A stretch of 64,000 nt of DNA from Actinomycetota bacterium (GTDB lineage Bacteria > Actinomycetota > Geothermincolia > Geothermincolales > RBG-13-55-18): positions 116,079 to 180,078 of the forward strand of contig JAQVFR010000002.1 in the NCBI GenBank assembly GCA_028697145.1. Direction: 5' to 3'. Shown piece by piece: positions 45,378-54,995 of the stretch (positions are counted from its first letter, which is position 1; every line of letters starts with the position of its first letter). A model generated the notes under the pieces. It ran no database searches, was not told where the DNA came from, and worked only from the letters and a program-made list of their open reading frames with translations. Position numbers and translations under genes: made by a program.

Positions 45378-47444
45378 CTAAGCGTACAGGGCCTCCGCCA
45401 CGTCCTTGAGCCCGACCTCCTCCAGCCGTCTGCGGCTGGGGCGCCCCTGTTCGTCGATGTCCCGGAGTTGGTAGAATTCCCGCATCATCTCGTCGAAGGC
45501 GACGGTCTTCTTCCTCTTCTCCTCCGCATCACCCGCCTCCAGCTTCTTGCGCTTGCCGGAGAAACCGGGCAGCTTGTTCAGGGGAGAGAGGATCTTGTCC
45601 ATGTTCGGGTAGAGGATTCTCTTCAGGATGTTTGACGTGGTGTTCTTGAAGCCCTCGCTCCTCAGCTTCTGCAGCGGCACCAGGGACATGAACTGCGGGT
45701 ACAGCGCCGTGTGCAGGCTGGAGGTGATGCCTTCCGGATGGGGCTCGAGTATGCGCGCGGGCAGCCGGTCATCCTCGCGCGTGGCCCCCATGAGGTTGCC
45801 CAGGGCGCGCTTGATGTACCAGATGCGGTCGCCGACCCTGGCGAGCTCGTCCACGCTGTAGCCGAAACCGGTCAGGGCGTTCAGCATCATGGCCATCTCG
45901 GAGACATGCCCCCCCGCGCAGTTCCAGGCGTATTCGCAGATGACCGCCGAATTGGCGATGACGCCCTTCTTCTGCGCGGCCACGGTCTGCGCCGCCTTCC
46001 CCTTGGCCTTGTAGGGCCAGGTCCTGCCGGCGCCGAACTCCTTGAGATCGAGCAGGCCGAGTTCCACGTACAGGTTGGCGTCGGCGCAATGGCAGGCGCC
46101 GCGGATGGAGGTGGCATAGGTGAGGGCCATGGCCCACAGGGCGCGGGGGTCGTGCATGGGGCACTCCAGCCCCTTGACGTGGATGGCCATCTCCTTGCCG
46201 CCGTATTTCTCCGACATCGCCCGCACGCCCTCCGCCAGGTCGTCGCCGATCCCCTCGCGGCGGGCGGTCTTCTCGATGAGTTCGAGGAGGACCTGGGGTT
46301 GGTTCCATCCCAGCTTCAACCCGCCCGTGTCCTTCTCGCTGATGAGGCCGGCCTCGAAGGCCTCGGTGGCATAGGCCAGGGTCGAGCCGCAGGAGATGAC
46401 GTCCATGCCCATGCGGTTGCACAGTTCGTTGGCCTTCTGGTTGGCCTCGCGGTTGTCCATGAAATGCAGGGTGCCCAGGGCCGCCGCGGCTTCGTACTCC
46501 GCTCCCGGCCCTTCCTCCAGTGCGTAGGGGCCGGACTTCACCTCTACGATGCGCTTGCAGGAGACGGGGCAGGCGAAACAGGAGTGGTTCTTGGTGAGGA
46601 CGCTCTCGGCCACCGCGGTTCCCCCCAGCTCCCCGGGCCCCTTGTCCCAGTAAGCGACGCGCCAGTTCTTGGTGGGAACGTCGCCGATGGCCATGCCGTA
46701 TTCCATGTGCACGTTGGATCCGAAGTCCCGCAACCCGTCGGCGATCAGGCTCCATTTCAGGAGTTCCGTCATTTTCTCCCGGGCCGCCTTGAAGCCGGCC
46801 TCGTCGGCCACGGGCGGCTTCTTGTTGCCCCGGGCGACCACCGCCTTGAGTTTCTTGGAGCCCATCACCGCCCCCATGCCGCAGCGGCCGGCGGTGGAGC
46901 CGCGGTCGTTCAAAACGCAGGCGAACTTGACCAGGTTCTCGCCGGCGGGGCCGATGGAGATGACCTGGGCGCGCTTGTCGCCGACCTCCTTCTTGAGCAG
47001 ATCCTCGGTCTCGTAGTTGTCCTTGCCCCATAGGTGCGAGGCGTCCCTTATCTCCACCTTTTCATCCGTTACGTACAGGTACACCGGCTTCTCCGAAGCC
47101 CCGACCACGATGATGCCGTCGTAGCCCGTACGCTTCAGTTGAGGGGAGAAATGGCCTCCCATGGACGCCTCCCCCCAGATGCCGGTAAGCGGCGATCGCG
47201 CGCATATCTCCAGGCGCGACACGCCGGGCAGCGAGGTCCCCGAGAGGGGGCCGTTCATGATCATCAGGGGATTCTCGGGTGAAAGCGGTTCCGCCTTCCA
47301 TCCCTCGTTGTCGAAAAACCACTTGGCAGCCAGGCCGCTGCCGCCCAGGAAGTCGCGGTAGATCTTCTCCTCGAGTTCCAGCTCCTCCGTGGTACCCGCG
47401 GTGAGATCGACCTTGAGTACCTTGCCCCAGTTTCCTCTCATCAT
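45378..47444 (-). CDS. aor: Aldehyde ferredoxin oxidoreductase (tungsten-pterin enzyme)
   Basis: A 688 aa member of the AOR family, which oxidises aldehydes to acids with ferredoxin at a tungstopterin and a 4Fe-4S cluster. The N-terminus MRGNWGKVLKVDL, the pterin-binding ICARSPLTGIWGEASMGG and GPAGENLVKFA, and cluster cysteines in CFACPVSC (C-x2-C-x3-C) are clear, with a further cysteine in GACHCADAN. About 60 residues at the C-terminus are charged and family-variable. The start at 47444 is chosen from the conserved MRGNW start; GGAGG lies 10 bases upstream. It implies anaerobic metabolism and tungsten use. Confidence 0.94.
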   Translation of the reverse strand: MMRGNWGKVLKVDLTAGTTEELELEEKIYRDFLGGSGLAAKWFFDNEGWKAEPLSPENPLMIMNGPLSGTSLPGVSRLEICARSPLTGIWGEASMGGHFSPQLKRTGYDGIIVVGASEKPVYLYVTDEKVEIRDASHLWGKDNYETEDLLKKEVGDKRAQVISIGPAGENLVKFACVLNDRGSTAGRCGMGAVMGSKKLKAVVARGNKKPPVADEAGFKAAREKMTELLKWSLIADGLRDFGSNVHMEYGMAIGDVPTKNWRVAYWDKGPGELGGTAVAESVLTKNHSCFACPVSCKRIVEVKSGPYALEEGPGAEYEAAAALGTLHFMDNREANQKANELCNRMGMDVISCGSTLAYATEAFEAGLISEKDTGGLKLGWNQPQVLLELIEKTARREGIGDDLAEGVRAMSEKYGGKEMAIHVKGLECPMHDPRALWAMALTYATSIRGACHCADANLYVELGLLDLKEFGAGRTWPYKAKGKAAQTVAAQKKGVIANSAVICEYAWNCAGGHVSEMAMMLNALTGFGYSVDELARVGDRIWYIKRALGNLMGATREDDRLPARILEPHPEGITSSLHTALYPQFMSLVPLQKLRSEGFKNTTSNILKRILYPNMDKILSPLNKLPGFSGKRKKLEAGDAEEKRKKTVAFDEMMREFYQLRDIDEQGRPSRRRLEEVGLKDVAEALYA

Positions 47445-47596
47445 GGCCAATGCTCCTCCCTGATCCCCGGTCAGTCCAAGATGCGGTTGAACCGATCCAG
47501 CTTCCTCCCACGATATTTCCACAAAGAATGAGCCAATGCGTGCGGCGTCCGTCACCTCGCATGCTACCGCCGCAGGGAACGGTTACGGCAAGTGTC

Positions 47597-47605
47597 ATTA
47601 TACCA
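47597..47605 (-). promoter_or_regulatory. Candidate extended -10 promoter of the AOR gene
   Basis: TGGTATAAT on the minus strand. The predicted transcript start near 47590 leaves a leader of about 146 nt before the AOR start, long enough for a regulatory RNA; I did not recognise one. Confidence 0.55.
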
Positions 47606-47645
47606 GAGCTTTTCGAGCGTTTCGTCTGTTTTCACCCGAGGGGAG

Positions 47646-47729
47646 CCCGCGCGCGCAAGGGGATCATGCCTAACTGGCAACTGACCGGCCTTCCTGAATA
47701 GGGAATCCCGCGCGCGCAAGGGGATCATG
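47646..47729. repeat. Two identical 23-bp direct repeats, 61 bp apart
   Basis: A perfect 23-base sequence beginning CCCGCGCGCGCAAGGGG occurs at 47646-47668 and 47707-47729. Both copies end in GATCATG. The stretch 47606-47974 has no supported gene; a frame beginning at 47727 is compositionally unconvincing. Confidence 0.7.
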
Positions 47730-47894
47730 AAAAATCTTTGCATAAAAAGTTACTTTGTGGTAGCATTTCCTCTTAACAGGTCTCCGCACAGAGGGTCAGG
47801 GTGTGGGACTTCATCTGGGGGTCGGGATATTCCCTCCCTTGCAGAAACCGCAGATGGGTTCCGAGAAGACACCCGCCCCAGCGTGACCTCATCC

Positions 47895-47959
47895 GTGCTC
47901 CGGTCCCAAGCCGGAGCACCTCCCTCCCTGCTGACCCCGGTTTGCCGGAAACCGGGGTC
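47895..47959. repeat. Tandem perfect hairpins downstream of the MerR-TetR gene
   Basis: A 9-bp stem (47895-47903 with 47911-47919) and an 11-bp stem (47933-47943 with 47949-47959, loop GCCGG). No T-tract follows on the minus strand, so they are not classical terminators for the regulator gene, but they may stabilise or end its transcript. Confidence 0.5.
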
Positions 47960-47963
47960 CTAT

Positions 47964-48011
47964 TCTTTACGGGCTTACCTCACCGAATCTTTACGGGCTA
48001 ACCTCACCGAA
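47964..48011. repeat. 24-bp tandem duplication at the 3' end of the regulator gene
   Basis: Two 24-base copies (47964-47987, 47988-48011) differ at one base. In the regulator frame they encode SVRLARKD and then SVR followed by a stop, because the single difference turns TTA (Leu) into TAA. Confidence 0.85.
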
Positions 48012-48868
48012 AAGGCGCGGCTTATCAGCTTGTGCACCGTCTTCCCGGTCTTTTCCCTCTGTGCCCCCATATCTCCGGACGAAAGCAGCACGGCTATGCT
48101 CTGGCCCATCCCGACCAGGGCATAGGAGATGGTCTTGAGGTCTTCGTAGGGGTACAGCTCGCCCGCCTTCACTCCTTCCCTCAAGTCCTCCTCGATGCGC
48201 TCGGTCAGTCTCTCGTAGACCTCCCTCAGCTGGACCATGAGGCGCGGGTTTCCTACCGTCTCCCCCAGCAGCATGTAGAGGAGTTCGCTGCGCTCGAGGT
48301 AGAGGTTCATCATCTCCTGCCCCTTTACCTCTATGCGGGTGACGAAGTCCTTCCCCTCTTTCTTCTCCATTTTCAGGTCGATCTTCTCGAGCGTGTTGTC
48401 TATGAGCCGCTTGATCACCTCCACCAGGATCTCCTCTTTGCTGCCGAAGTATACGTAGAAGGTCCCCTTGGCGATCCCTGTGGCCTGCACGATCTCGTCG
48501 ATGGTAGTGCCGTGATATCCCTTGGCGGCGAAGAGCTCCGTGGCGTTGGCGATAATGCGCTCCCTGCGGTCAACGACCTGCTTCTCCTCCTCCGGTTCCT
48601 CGCCGGCCATTCCCGACTTCGTGCTGACGATGACCCCGAAAAGGCCCGAGATGTCGCGCAGCGACATGCCGTAGCGCGAGCGCAGGTGCTCTATCATGCG
48701 CAACCTCTCCAGGTGGTGGTTCCCGAAGCTGTCTCCCTCGTCCGGCTGGGACAGGATGCCCTCCCTGAGGTAACGGCCGATCTGCGTGCGGGTCACCGCC
48801 GATCCCGTCTCCGCCTCGTAGGCCTGCAAAAGGCCGTTTATGTCCCAACCTTTCCTGTTCTCAGCCAT
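47975..48868 (-). CDS. MerR-TetR fusion transcriptional regulator
   Basis: A 297 aa protein with two DNA-binding modules. Residues about 8-75 are a MerR-like winged helix (TRTQIGRYLREGILSQPD, HLERLRMIEHLR), and residues about 98-297 are a TetR repressor with the HTH ATELFAAKGYHGTTIDEIVQATGIAKGTFYVYF. Such double-HTH regulators are uncommon. The C-terminus is set by a 24-bp tandem duplication. Targets are unknown; the AOR gene is the nearest neighbour downstream on the same strand. Confidence 0.88.
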   Translation of the reverse strand: MAENRKGWDINGLLQAYEAETGSAVTRTQIGRYLREGILSQPDEGDSFGNHHLERLRMIEHLRSRYGMSLRDISGLFGVIVSTKSGMAGEEPEEEKQVVDRRERIIANATELFAAKGYHGTTIDEIVQATGIAKGTFYVYFGSKEEILVEVIKRLIDNTLEKIDLKMEKKEGKDFVTRIEVKGQEMMNLYLERSELLYMLLGETVGNPRLMVQLREVYERLTERIEEDLREGVKAGELYPYEDLKTISYALVGMGQSIAVLLSSGDMGAQREKTGKTVHKLISRAFSVRLARKDSVR

Positions 48869-49088
48869 TTGCCATCAATCCTCTGCAATAGCGAAATACC
48901 TGGTTCCGGTAGTGTATCAATACTTATCGGAAAACGACTGGCTAGTCAGTCACATGATAATATCGCCTAAGGATCACTGTCAACGCCGTGGCACGCGAGG
49001 CAAAGCATGCGCGGCCGGATCCCCGCCGGCACGACCGATACGCGCGCCTGCCGCCGGCCTTGCGGTTTATGCCCGAAAGAACCCGAGG

Positions 49089-49196
49089 ATGGGCGCCGTC
49101 GCCTATATCACCAAGCCCTTCGATCCGGGAGAGCTTCGCGGCGCCGTCCGGCGTATCGTCGAATCCATGCCCGGCTCCCGGACATGCCCCGAGTGA
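49089..49196 (+). pseudogene. Remnant of a response-regulator receiver domain
   Basis: A 35-residue frame contains GAVAYITKPFDPGELRGAVRRI, the C-terminal end of a CheY-like receiver (the conserved K-P-F). The upstream 130 residues expected of a receiver are missing in all frames. The rest of 48869-49225 shows nothing else. Confidence 0.6.
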
Positions 49197-49225
49197 GACC
49201 GAGCGGACGGAGTGCCCGTTACGCC

Positions 49226-49825
49226 TCAGGCGGCAGGAGTGAGGAACTTCTGGAACAGGACCATCTGCTGCGCGTTCTTGACCGCCCCGCGCACCTTGAA
49301 CCTCCCGCTCTTCACCGCGTTCAGCACCTTCTTGCCGTCCTCGCCCTTTAGCCATTCCAGCATCTGCTTGCCCTTCCCCGCCCCGGACAGGCTGAGAAGC
49401 AGCGCCAGCTCGGTGCCGACGTAGATATCCGCTCCCTCGATGACCCCGTTGGCTACCTCCACGTCGCTGGCCCTGAAGATCAGGGTGGCGGCCATCTCGG
49501 GGTGATCGAGGTCCTGGATGGCCACGGAGACGTTCATCTTGTCGGCCAGGTTCTTCTTGGCCGGGTCCTGGATGAAGCCCTTGACCATCTCCCCCATCAT
49601 GAAGGCCAGGGGCCCCGGCTCCGCGTCCCGCATGGTGACCGTCCCGCTGCCCGGCGGCAGCGGCTTCGCCCGTTGCCTCGACGCCTGGGCGGCCGCGACA
49701 CCACCCGCGATGAGGGCGACGAACAACAGCTTCTTCCGGCGCTTGCGCGACTTTTCCTTCTTCAGCTCTTTCTTGAGCAGCCTGGCCTCCCGTTCCGCCA
49801 TCTTCTTTATCTCTCTCCTGCCCAC
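49226..49825 (-). CDS. SCP2 sterol-carrier-like domain protein with membrane anchor
   Basis: A 199 aa protein with a highly basic N-terminus (KKELKKEKSRKRRKKL) leading into one hydrophobic segment (about residues 33-48) and a C-terminal SCP2-like lipid-binding fold (about 95-195, with ATLIFRASDVEVANG and the LSLSGAGKGKQML part). It may carry or sense lipids. The GTG start at 49825 has AGGAGG close upstream. Isolated gene next to the tRNA. Confidence 0.7.
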   Translation of the reverse strand: MGRREIKKMAEREARLLKKELKKEKSRKRRKKLLFVALIAGGVAAAQASRQRAKPLPPGSGTVTMRDAEPGPLAFMMGEMVKGFIQDPAKKNLADKMNVSVAIQDLDHPEMAATLIFRASDVEVANGVIEGADIYVGTELALLLSLSGAGKGKQMLEWLKGEDGKKVLNAVKSGRFKVRGAVKNAQQMVLFQKFLTPAA

Positions 49826-49984
49826 TTTTCCTCCTCTGGTCCCCGGGTCACCCGCAGACGATTCACCGGTATCGGAGATCATCCACAGGTGGGTCCCATT
49901 CTCCTGCCGCTATGCCTCTCGAGTACCTCATATTTTACCCCATATCCAAGGGGATGAATCTCAATCCGTGCGCGAGATGAGAAG

Positions 49985-50007
49985 AGCCCGGGGGACTTCC
50001 CCGGGCT
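49985..50007 (-). terminator. Hairpin downstream of tRNA-Ser(GCU)
   Basis: A 9-bp GC-rich stem (49985-49993 with 49999-50007), then CTTCTC on the minus strand; a weak U-tract. Confidence 0.5.
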
Positions 50008-50015
50008 TCATCATG

Positions 50016-50106
50016 TGGCGGAAGGGGAGGGATTTGAACCCTCGGTGCGGTCTCCCGCACAATCGCTTAGCAGGCGATCACCTTAGGCCAGCTCGGTCAC
50101 CCTTCC
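50016..50106 (-). tRNA. tRNA-Ser (anticodon GCU), CCA encoded
   Basis: A complete 91-nt class II tRNA on the minus strand. The acceptor stem GGAAGGG/CCCTTCC, anticodon loop CTGCTAA (GCU), a long variable arm GTGCGGG...CCGCAC, the T-loop GGTTCAAATCC and encoded CCA are all visible. It reads AGC/AGU serine codons. Confidence 0.96.
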
Positions 50107-50217
50107 GGAAAAACCTCTCTGCCCTTCGTGAGCACAATCCCAATTATAAGGCCCGCCGCGGGGCCTTGCCATATCCTCGAGGAGTCCTCCTCCGGTCCGC
50201 GATACCTCATCGAGGTG

Positions 50218-50385
50218 TTGCACGCCCTCGACGGACACGGGCTGGTCCCCGCAAGCGTGGCGGTGCGCGCGCTCGTGCTCGGCGGCCCCACCGCGTCATT
50301 CGTCTATCAGTCACTGGCGTGGACGGTGGGCATCCTGGCTGTGTGCGCGCCACTTGCCGTATGGCGCTACCGCCGCCTGGCATGA
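50218..50385 (+). pseudogene. C-terminal remnant of an ABC-2 (DrrB-like) permease
   Basis: The frame ends with LDGHGLVPASVAVRALVLGG and a final membrane helix followed by the basic tail RYRRLA, typical of the last helix of daunorubicin-type ABC permeases. The preceding 200 or so residues are absent, so this is a gene relic beside the tRNA. Confidence 0.6.
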
Positions 50386-50437
50386 GACTCTTCACGGCGG
50401 ATTGACGGCAGCACGTCGATCCAGGGCCAGCAGGACG

Positions 50438-51382
50438 CTACCAGGCGCCGCCTTTATCGGGCGTCTCGAAAAGCCAGGTGGAGAGGTAACGCTCGCCCGA
50501 CGACGGGATTATCACCACCAGCAGCTTGCCCTCGTTCTCCTCACGCCCCGCGACCAGCAGGGCCGCCCACACCGCGGCGCCCGAGGATATCCCGGCGAGG
50601 ATACCCTCCTCCCTGGCCAGCCTCCTCGCGGTATAGCCCGCGTCCTCGTCCGAGACGGCGATGACCTCGTCGATGAGGTCGGTCCTCAGGACCTCCGGGA
50701 TGAAGCCCGCCCCGATCCCCTGGATCCTGTGCGGACCCGGTTTTCCTCCCGATAGCACGGGAGAGCCCGCCGGCTCCACGGCCACCACGTGCAGTCCCCG
50801 TTTCTTCTCCTTGATGGCCTCCGCCACGCCGGTGATGGTCCCCCCGGTGCCCACGGCGCTCACCAGGATATCGACCTTTCCCTCCGTATCCTCCCAGATC
50901 TCTCTCGCCGTCGTTTTTCTGTGAGCTTCGGGGTTGGCGGGGTTCTTGAACTGCTGCGGCATGAAGCCGCCCGGTGTCTGCGCGAGGATCTCCTCGGCCC
51001 TGGCGATGGCGCCCGGCATCCCCTCCGCCCCCGGGGTGAGCACCAGCTCCGCCCCGAGGGCGGCGAGCAGCTTCCTGCGCTCCGCGCTCATGGTGTCGGG
51101 CATGGTGAGGATGAGGCGGTAACCCTTCGCCGCGCAAACGAAGGCCAGGGCGATGCCGGTGTTCCCGCTGGTGGGCTCGATGACCACGCTGCCTTCCCCG
51201 ATAAGCCCCCCGCGCTCCGCGTCCTCGATCATGCTCACGCCGACGCGGTCCTTGACGCTGGAGAGGGGGTTGAAGAATTCGAGCTTGGCGTATATCTCCG
51301 CCTTGCAGCCTTCGCTTACGCGATTGAGCCGCACCAGGGGCGTTTTCCCGACCGTTTTGGTGATGTCCTCGAACAACCTCAC
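50438..51382 (-). CDS. cysK: Cysteine synthase (O-acetylserine sulfhydrylase)
   Basis: A 314 aa PLP enzyme making cysteine from O-acetylserine and sulfide. PLP lysine K44 is in SSVKDRVG, followed by [14 protein letters not shown] (substrate loop) and [13 protein letters not shown] (phosphate cup), and [11 protein letters not shown]. The start is GTG at 51382 with GGAGGGG 8 bases upstream; longer frames run into a 250-base promoter region with TATAAT near 51496. No cysE is adjacent. Confidence 0.94.
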   Translation of the reverse strand: MRLFEDITKTVGKTPLVRLNRVSEGCKAEIYAKLEFFNPLSSVKDRVGVSMIEDAERGGLIGEGSVVIEPTSGNTGIALAFVCAAKGYRLILTMPDTMSAERRKLLAALGAELVLTPGAEGMPGAIARAEEILAQTPGGFMPQQFKNPANPEAHRKTTAREIWEDTEGKVDILVSAVGTGGTITGVAEAIKEKKRGLHVVAVEPAGSPVLSGGKPGPHRIQGIGAGFIPEVLRTDLIDEVIAVSDEDAGYTARRLAREEGILAGISSGAAVWAALLVAGREENEGKLLVVIIPSSGERYLSTWLFETPDKGGAW

Positions 51383-51633
51383 TTCGTTCACCCCTCCGAA
51401 GACCATTTGACACCAGGGCCCGCTCCAGCCCCGACATCGGACGGTGTCTCCTTCCCGATTGAATCCGATTGCCGCGGCGATCCATCTACGATTATAGAGC
51501 ATGCTCGAGGCGGGGACGTGCGGGCGGGGTGCCTGGCCATCACCATATGGTCTTCGTTGCAGGGAGGCGGTGCGCAAGACCAGAGGCTGCGCCCCCGTCG
51601 CAGGCTGATGCGCCGTGTATGGGAAAGAAACCG

Positions 51634-52725
51634 TCAGACCGCCGCCACGACGCCCCGCGGCTTGACCTCCACTTCCAGGTTTCCTTCACCGGACAGCTCC
51701 CAGTCCACGCTGGAGTCCACGCCGCAGGTCGCCTCGAAGAGGCCCTGCACCTTGCCCACCGTGAGCAGGCTGCCGGCCGAGTTATCGATACGCAGGTGCA
51801 TACCGCGCGGGCTCATGTCCATCTCCCTGAGATTGCCCATTCCCCGCAGGGCAAGCTGCCCGCGGAAGTATTCCTCTTCCTTTACTTCGTCAACCGAGAA
51901 GAACCCGGCCCTGGCCAGCCTGCGCTGCGCTTCCACCACGGCCTTGGGTATGGTCTCGTCCAGCTCGGCCTCCAGTGCCTCGAAGAGGGTGTCCAGCAGC
52001 TCCGGCCCCAGGACGGCCATGCGCCGCCCGGTGCGCCCGTTCACGATCAGGCCGCGGTCCAGGTGCCAGTCATAATCACGGAGCGCCTTCGGCAGCCCGC
52101 AGGTGGCACATCTCTCCATCTCCATATCGCCCTCCCGGTGGCGATAGGGAAGGGTCTGCAGCTTCTCCACCAGCACCTCGGGGTATTCCGTCCACCGCGT
52201 GGTGTACTCGAACAACCCCGGGGACACCTCGCGGTAAGACACGGCGTGCTCCCCTCCCACCAGGGCTGACGCGACTCCCGCTATGCCGCCCGCGGCCTCC
52301 GGCACGGAAAAGGGCGCCTCGACGCGGGTTATGGAATAGTCATCCTCGTCCCTCTCGTAGCGTGTCCCCACGAACTCGTACCTGCCGAAGCCGATGACGT
52401 GGCAGTAGGTCATGATGTTGTCCAGGAAGATGCGCGGGTCCATCTGCTTCGCCTGCACCATGTCCTTGATCGACGCGGGGATCAGGTTGCTCATGTACTT
52501 CTCGGTACCCCGGGAGGTGATGTTGACCACCATGCCCTCGATGCTTACGCCGATGATCTCCCCGATGTTCGCGAAAAGAGGGTCCAGGATCTCGCACTCT
52601 ACGAAGCCCAGGCGGGCCTCGGGATTCACCCCCTGCACGACGTCACCGTTATTCAGCCAGGTCTGCCCCTGGCTGAACGGCTCCGGGATCCCGCATTCCG
52701 GGCAGAAATCGACCTCCACCTGCAA
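51634..52725 (-). CDS. Protein of unknown function with two CxxC motifs
   Basis: A 363 aa protein. CPEC at residues 8-11 and CATC near residue 205 each start a half of the protein. The region with [13 protein letters not shown] and [14 protein letters not shown] recalls V4R or heme-NO-binding-like domains, but I am not confident. The second half ([22 protein letters not shown]) is beta-rich. A TTG start with AGGGGTG upstream is used. It is probably a metal-binding soluble sensor or enzyme. Confidence 0.6.
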   Translation of the reverse strand: MQVEVDFCPECGIPEPFSQGQTWLNNGDVVQGVNPEARLGFVECEILDPLFANIGEIIGVSIEGMVVNITSRGTEKYMSNLIPASIKDMVQAKQMDPRIFLDNIMTYCHVIGFGRYEFVGTRYERDEDDYSITRVEAPFSVPEAAGGIAGVASALVGGEHAVSYREVSPGLFEYTTRWTEYPEVLVEKLQTLPYRHREGDMEMERCATCGLPKALRDYDWHLDRGLIVNGRTGRRMAVLGPELLDTLFEALEAELDETIPKAVVEAQRRLARAGFFSVDEVKEEEYFRGQLALRGMGNLREMDMSPRGMHLRIDNSAGSLLTVGKVQGLFEATCGVDSSVDWELSGEGNLEVEVKPRGVVAAV

Positions 52726-52900
52726 AACACCCCTCTAGAACCTCGCGTTCGGTCCCTTCGCCACTGAGAACAAGGTCTATGATGATAATCGGTCATTGGG
52801 GGCCCCTGCTTTATCCACGTGAGCCCGCAACGCTTGTGGAATCTCCGCCTCCGACGTCTTCAACATGTTTTACGGATCTGCCCATTGACAGCGATACCGT

Positions 52901-53665
52901 TCAGCCAACCCTGGCTACGGTCCTGCCCAGGAAATCGAAGAGGTTACCTGCCGCCTTCTTGAACGGGCCGAGGGTGGTTGCGTGGTAATAGTCCGACTCA
53001 AACCAGCCCATCTCCTTGAAATAGCGGTAGTCCACGAAGCTGTCGTCGAGCCGTTTTATGTTGGTGCGGGCGATTCGGAACATCATCAGGCGGAAAAGTG
53101 GTGGTGGTGGGACCGGCTGCGTCAGGCCCTCGTGGAATCGGCCGGCTGCTTTCGCCATCTCCCTGGCCATCCGCTTCTTCTGAGGCTCGGTCATCGGCCT
53201 CAAGGTCGTCATGCAACCGCCCCTGGTGGAGCGAAAGCCGAAGTTCCTGCCCATGGATTCCAGGTATCTGCGGATCTTGTTGCCGCCAAAAATACCCTGG
53301 CAGACGATGGCCGTGCACGTCTTATCGAAAAACCTTGGACGATGGTAGAAGTACGCGAAGCGATCCAGGAAGTTCTTCATGAGCGCGGAGACATGGAAGG
53401 CGTAGTTCGGGGTGGCGAAAACGATGCCGTCTGACTCCTCGATCTTCGCGAGCAGCGTATCCCGGTCATCTTTCAGGGGACACAGTTCCTCTCCCTTTGC
53501 GATGCAGTTCAGGCAGCTCCTGCAGAATTCGAGACGATAGTCGCCGAGGAACAAATATTCGAAATCGATCTCCTCATATTGTCTGAGGTTCTTTTCGAAT
53601 TCCCTGACGGCCGCGTAGGTCGCCTGTTTTGACTGGGTCCCGATGAGTGCGGTGATCTTTTTCAC
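52901..53665 (-). CDS. Flavodoxin-like NADPH-dependent FMN reductase/iron-sulfur flavoprotein-like
   Basis: A flavodoxin-fold protein of about 254 aa. TALIGTQSKQATYAAVREF (phosphate loop), SCLNCIAKGEELCPLKDD (three cysteines, C-x2-C-x8-C, resembling the cluster site of iron-sulfur flavoproteins) and ATPNYAFHVSALMKNFLDR are visible. A hydrophobic C-terminal half is family-variable. The start is ambiguous: GTG at 53665 (GGAGG 10 bases upstream) or ATG at 53674. Confidence 0.85.
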   Translation of the reverse strand: MKKITALIGTQSKQATYAAVREFEKNLRQYEEIDFEYLFLGDYRLEFCRSCLNCIAKGEELCPLKDDRDTLLAKIEESDGIVFATPNYAFHVSALMKNFLDRFAYFYHRPRFFDKTCTAIVCQGIFGGNKIRRYLESMGRNFGFRSTRGGCMTTLRPMTEPQKKRMAREMAKAAGRFHEGLTQPVPPPPLFRLMMFRIARTNIKRLDDSFVDYRYFKEMGWFESDYYHATTLGPFKKAAGNLFDFLGRTVARVG

Positions 53666-53734
53666 GAATGACATCTCCTCCAGCAAACCTTAATTGAAGT
53701 ACCGGTGTTCCCATATACTCCTCTCCTCAGGCAT

Positions 53735-53797
<63 letters not shown>

Positions 53798-53802
53798 TAG
53801 GA

Positions 53803-54960
53803 TTATACCCCCTCACCCGTCAGGGGCCCCGTTTCCTCTCCCGCTTCCCGCGGGAACCAGTGCTGGGTCCTCAGGCATATCTTCACCAGCATGAGCATCA
53901 CCGGCACCTCGATGAGCACCCCCACCACCGTGGCCAGGGCCGCACCGGAACCGATGCCGTAGAGGACGGTGGCGGTGGCTATGGCCACCTCGAAATGGTT
54001 GGAGGCGCCGATCATGGCTGAGGGCGCCGCGTCCCGGTAATCGAGCTTGAGCAGCCTGGCCAGCCCGTAACCTATGGCGAAGATGAGCATGGTCTGGATG
54101 AAGAGGGGAACCGCGATATAGATGATGGACATGGGCTGGTCGACGATGAGGTCGCCCTTGAGGCTGAAGAGGATGACCAGGGTGACCAGGAGGGCGATTA
54201 TGGTCACCGGGGTGAGGTAGTGGATGAACTTCTCCTGGAACCAGGTCTCACCCTTGCGTTTGAGTATCCACTTGCGCGAGAAATAGCCCGCTATCAGCGG
54301 AAACGCGACGTAGATCCCGACGGAGAGGGCGATGGTGGCCCAGGGCACGGGCATCTTTCCCACGCCCAGCAGCCATCCTCCCAGGGGGGCGTAGAGCACC
54401 AGCATGGTCAGGGAGTTGATGGCCACCATGACCAGGGTGTGGCCGTCGTTCCCCTTGGACAGGTAGGACCAGACCAGGACCATGGCCGTGCAGGGCGCGA
54501 TGCCGAGCAGGATGCAGCCGGCGATGTAGGAGCGGTAAAGCTCCGGCGCCGTGCCCGCGTCGGTGACGTAGGTGGTGCCCATATCGAGCCCCGGTATCCA
54601 CTGCTTGAACACGAAGCCCAGGAAGAAGGTGGCGATGGCCACCATGGTGAAGGGCTTGATGCACCAGTTGACAAAAAGGGTAAGCAGCACGGGCTTGGGG
54701 GTCTTCCCCGCCGTGATCACTTCGGCGAAGTCTATCTTCACCATGATGGGGTACATCATGAAGAAGAGGCAGACGGCGATGGGGATGGACACCTGCGCCA
54801 CCGATATCCTGTCCAGGGCCTCCCCCATGGAGGGGAGAGCTTTCCCGAGCAGGATGCCGATACCGATGCACACCAGCACCCAGAAGGTCAGGTACTTCTC
54901 GAAGAACCCGAGCTTGCGAGCCATACCCTGGTTTTCTTCAGCTCCAGGTACTTCCGGCAT
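53803..54960 (-). CDS. acr3: ACR3-family arsenite efflux transporter
   Basis: A 10-helix membrane carrier that exports arsenite. The family-defining cysteine lies in [13 protein letters not shown] in helix 5, and [12 protein letters not shown] fits the second conserved region. I start it at MPEVPG (54960, 385 aa); ATG at 54924 (MARKL) is also possible. The longer frame overlaps a broken arsR. It closes right at the tRNA fragment, so the island was cut cleanly. Confidence 0.93.
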   Translation of the reverse strand: MPEVPGAEENQGMARKLGFFEKYLTFWVLVCIGIGILLGKALPSMGEALDRISVAQVSIPIAVCLFFMMYPIMVKIDFAEVITAGKTPKPVLLTLFVNWCIKPFTMVAIATFFLGFVFKQWIPGLDMGTTYVTDAGTAPELYRSYIAGCILLGIAPCTAMVLVWSYLSKGNDGHTLVMVAINSLTMLVLYAPLGGWLLGVGKMPVPWATIALSVGIYVAFPLIAGYFSRKWILKRKGETWFQEKFIHYLTPVTIIALLVTLVILFSLKGDLIVDQPMSIIYIAVPLFIQTMLIFAIGYGLARLLKLDYRDAAPSAMIGASNHFEVAIATATVLYGIGSGAALATVVGVLIEVPVMLMLVKICLRTQHWFPREAGEETGPLTGEGV

Positions 54961-54995
54961 CTTGTTTGCGCCGCAACCTTTCTTTGCCCACACCA

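Noticed and set aside
45711..47033. 440-codon plus-strand frame within the AOR gene
   Set aside because: Antisense shadow; the minus-strand AOR motifs are continuous over the whole stretch.
47646..47729. CRISPR array
   Set aside because: Only two copies 61 bases apart with no further repeats or cas genes.
47727..48125. 132-codon plus-strand ORF
   Set aside because: It runs through the hairpins and tandem repeat and antisense to the regulator gene, with no motif or ribosome binding site.
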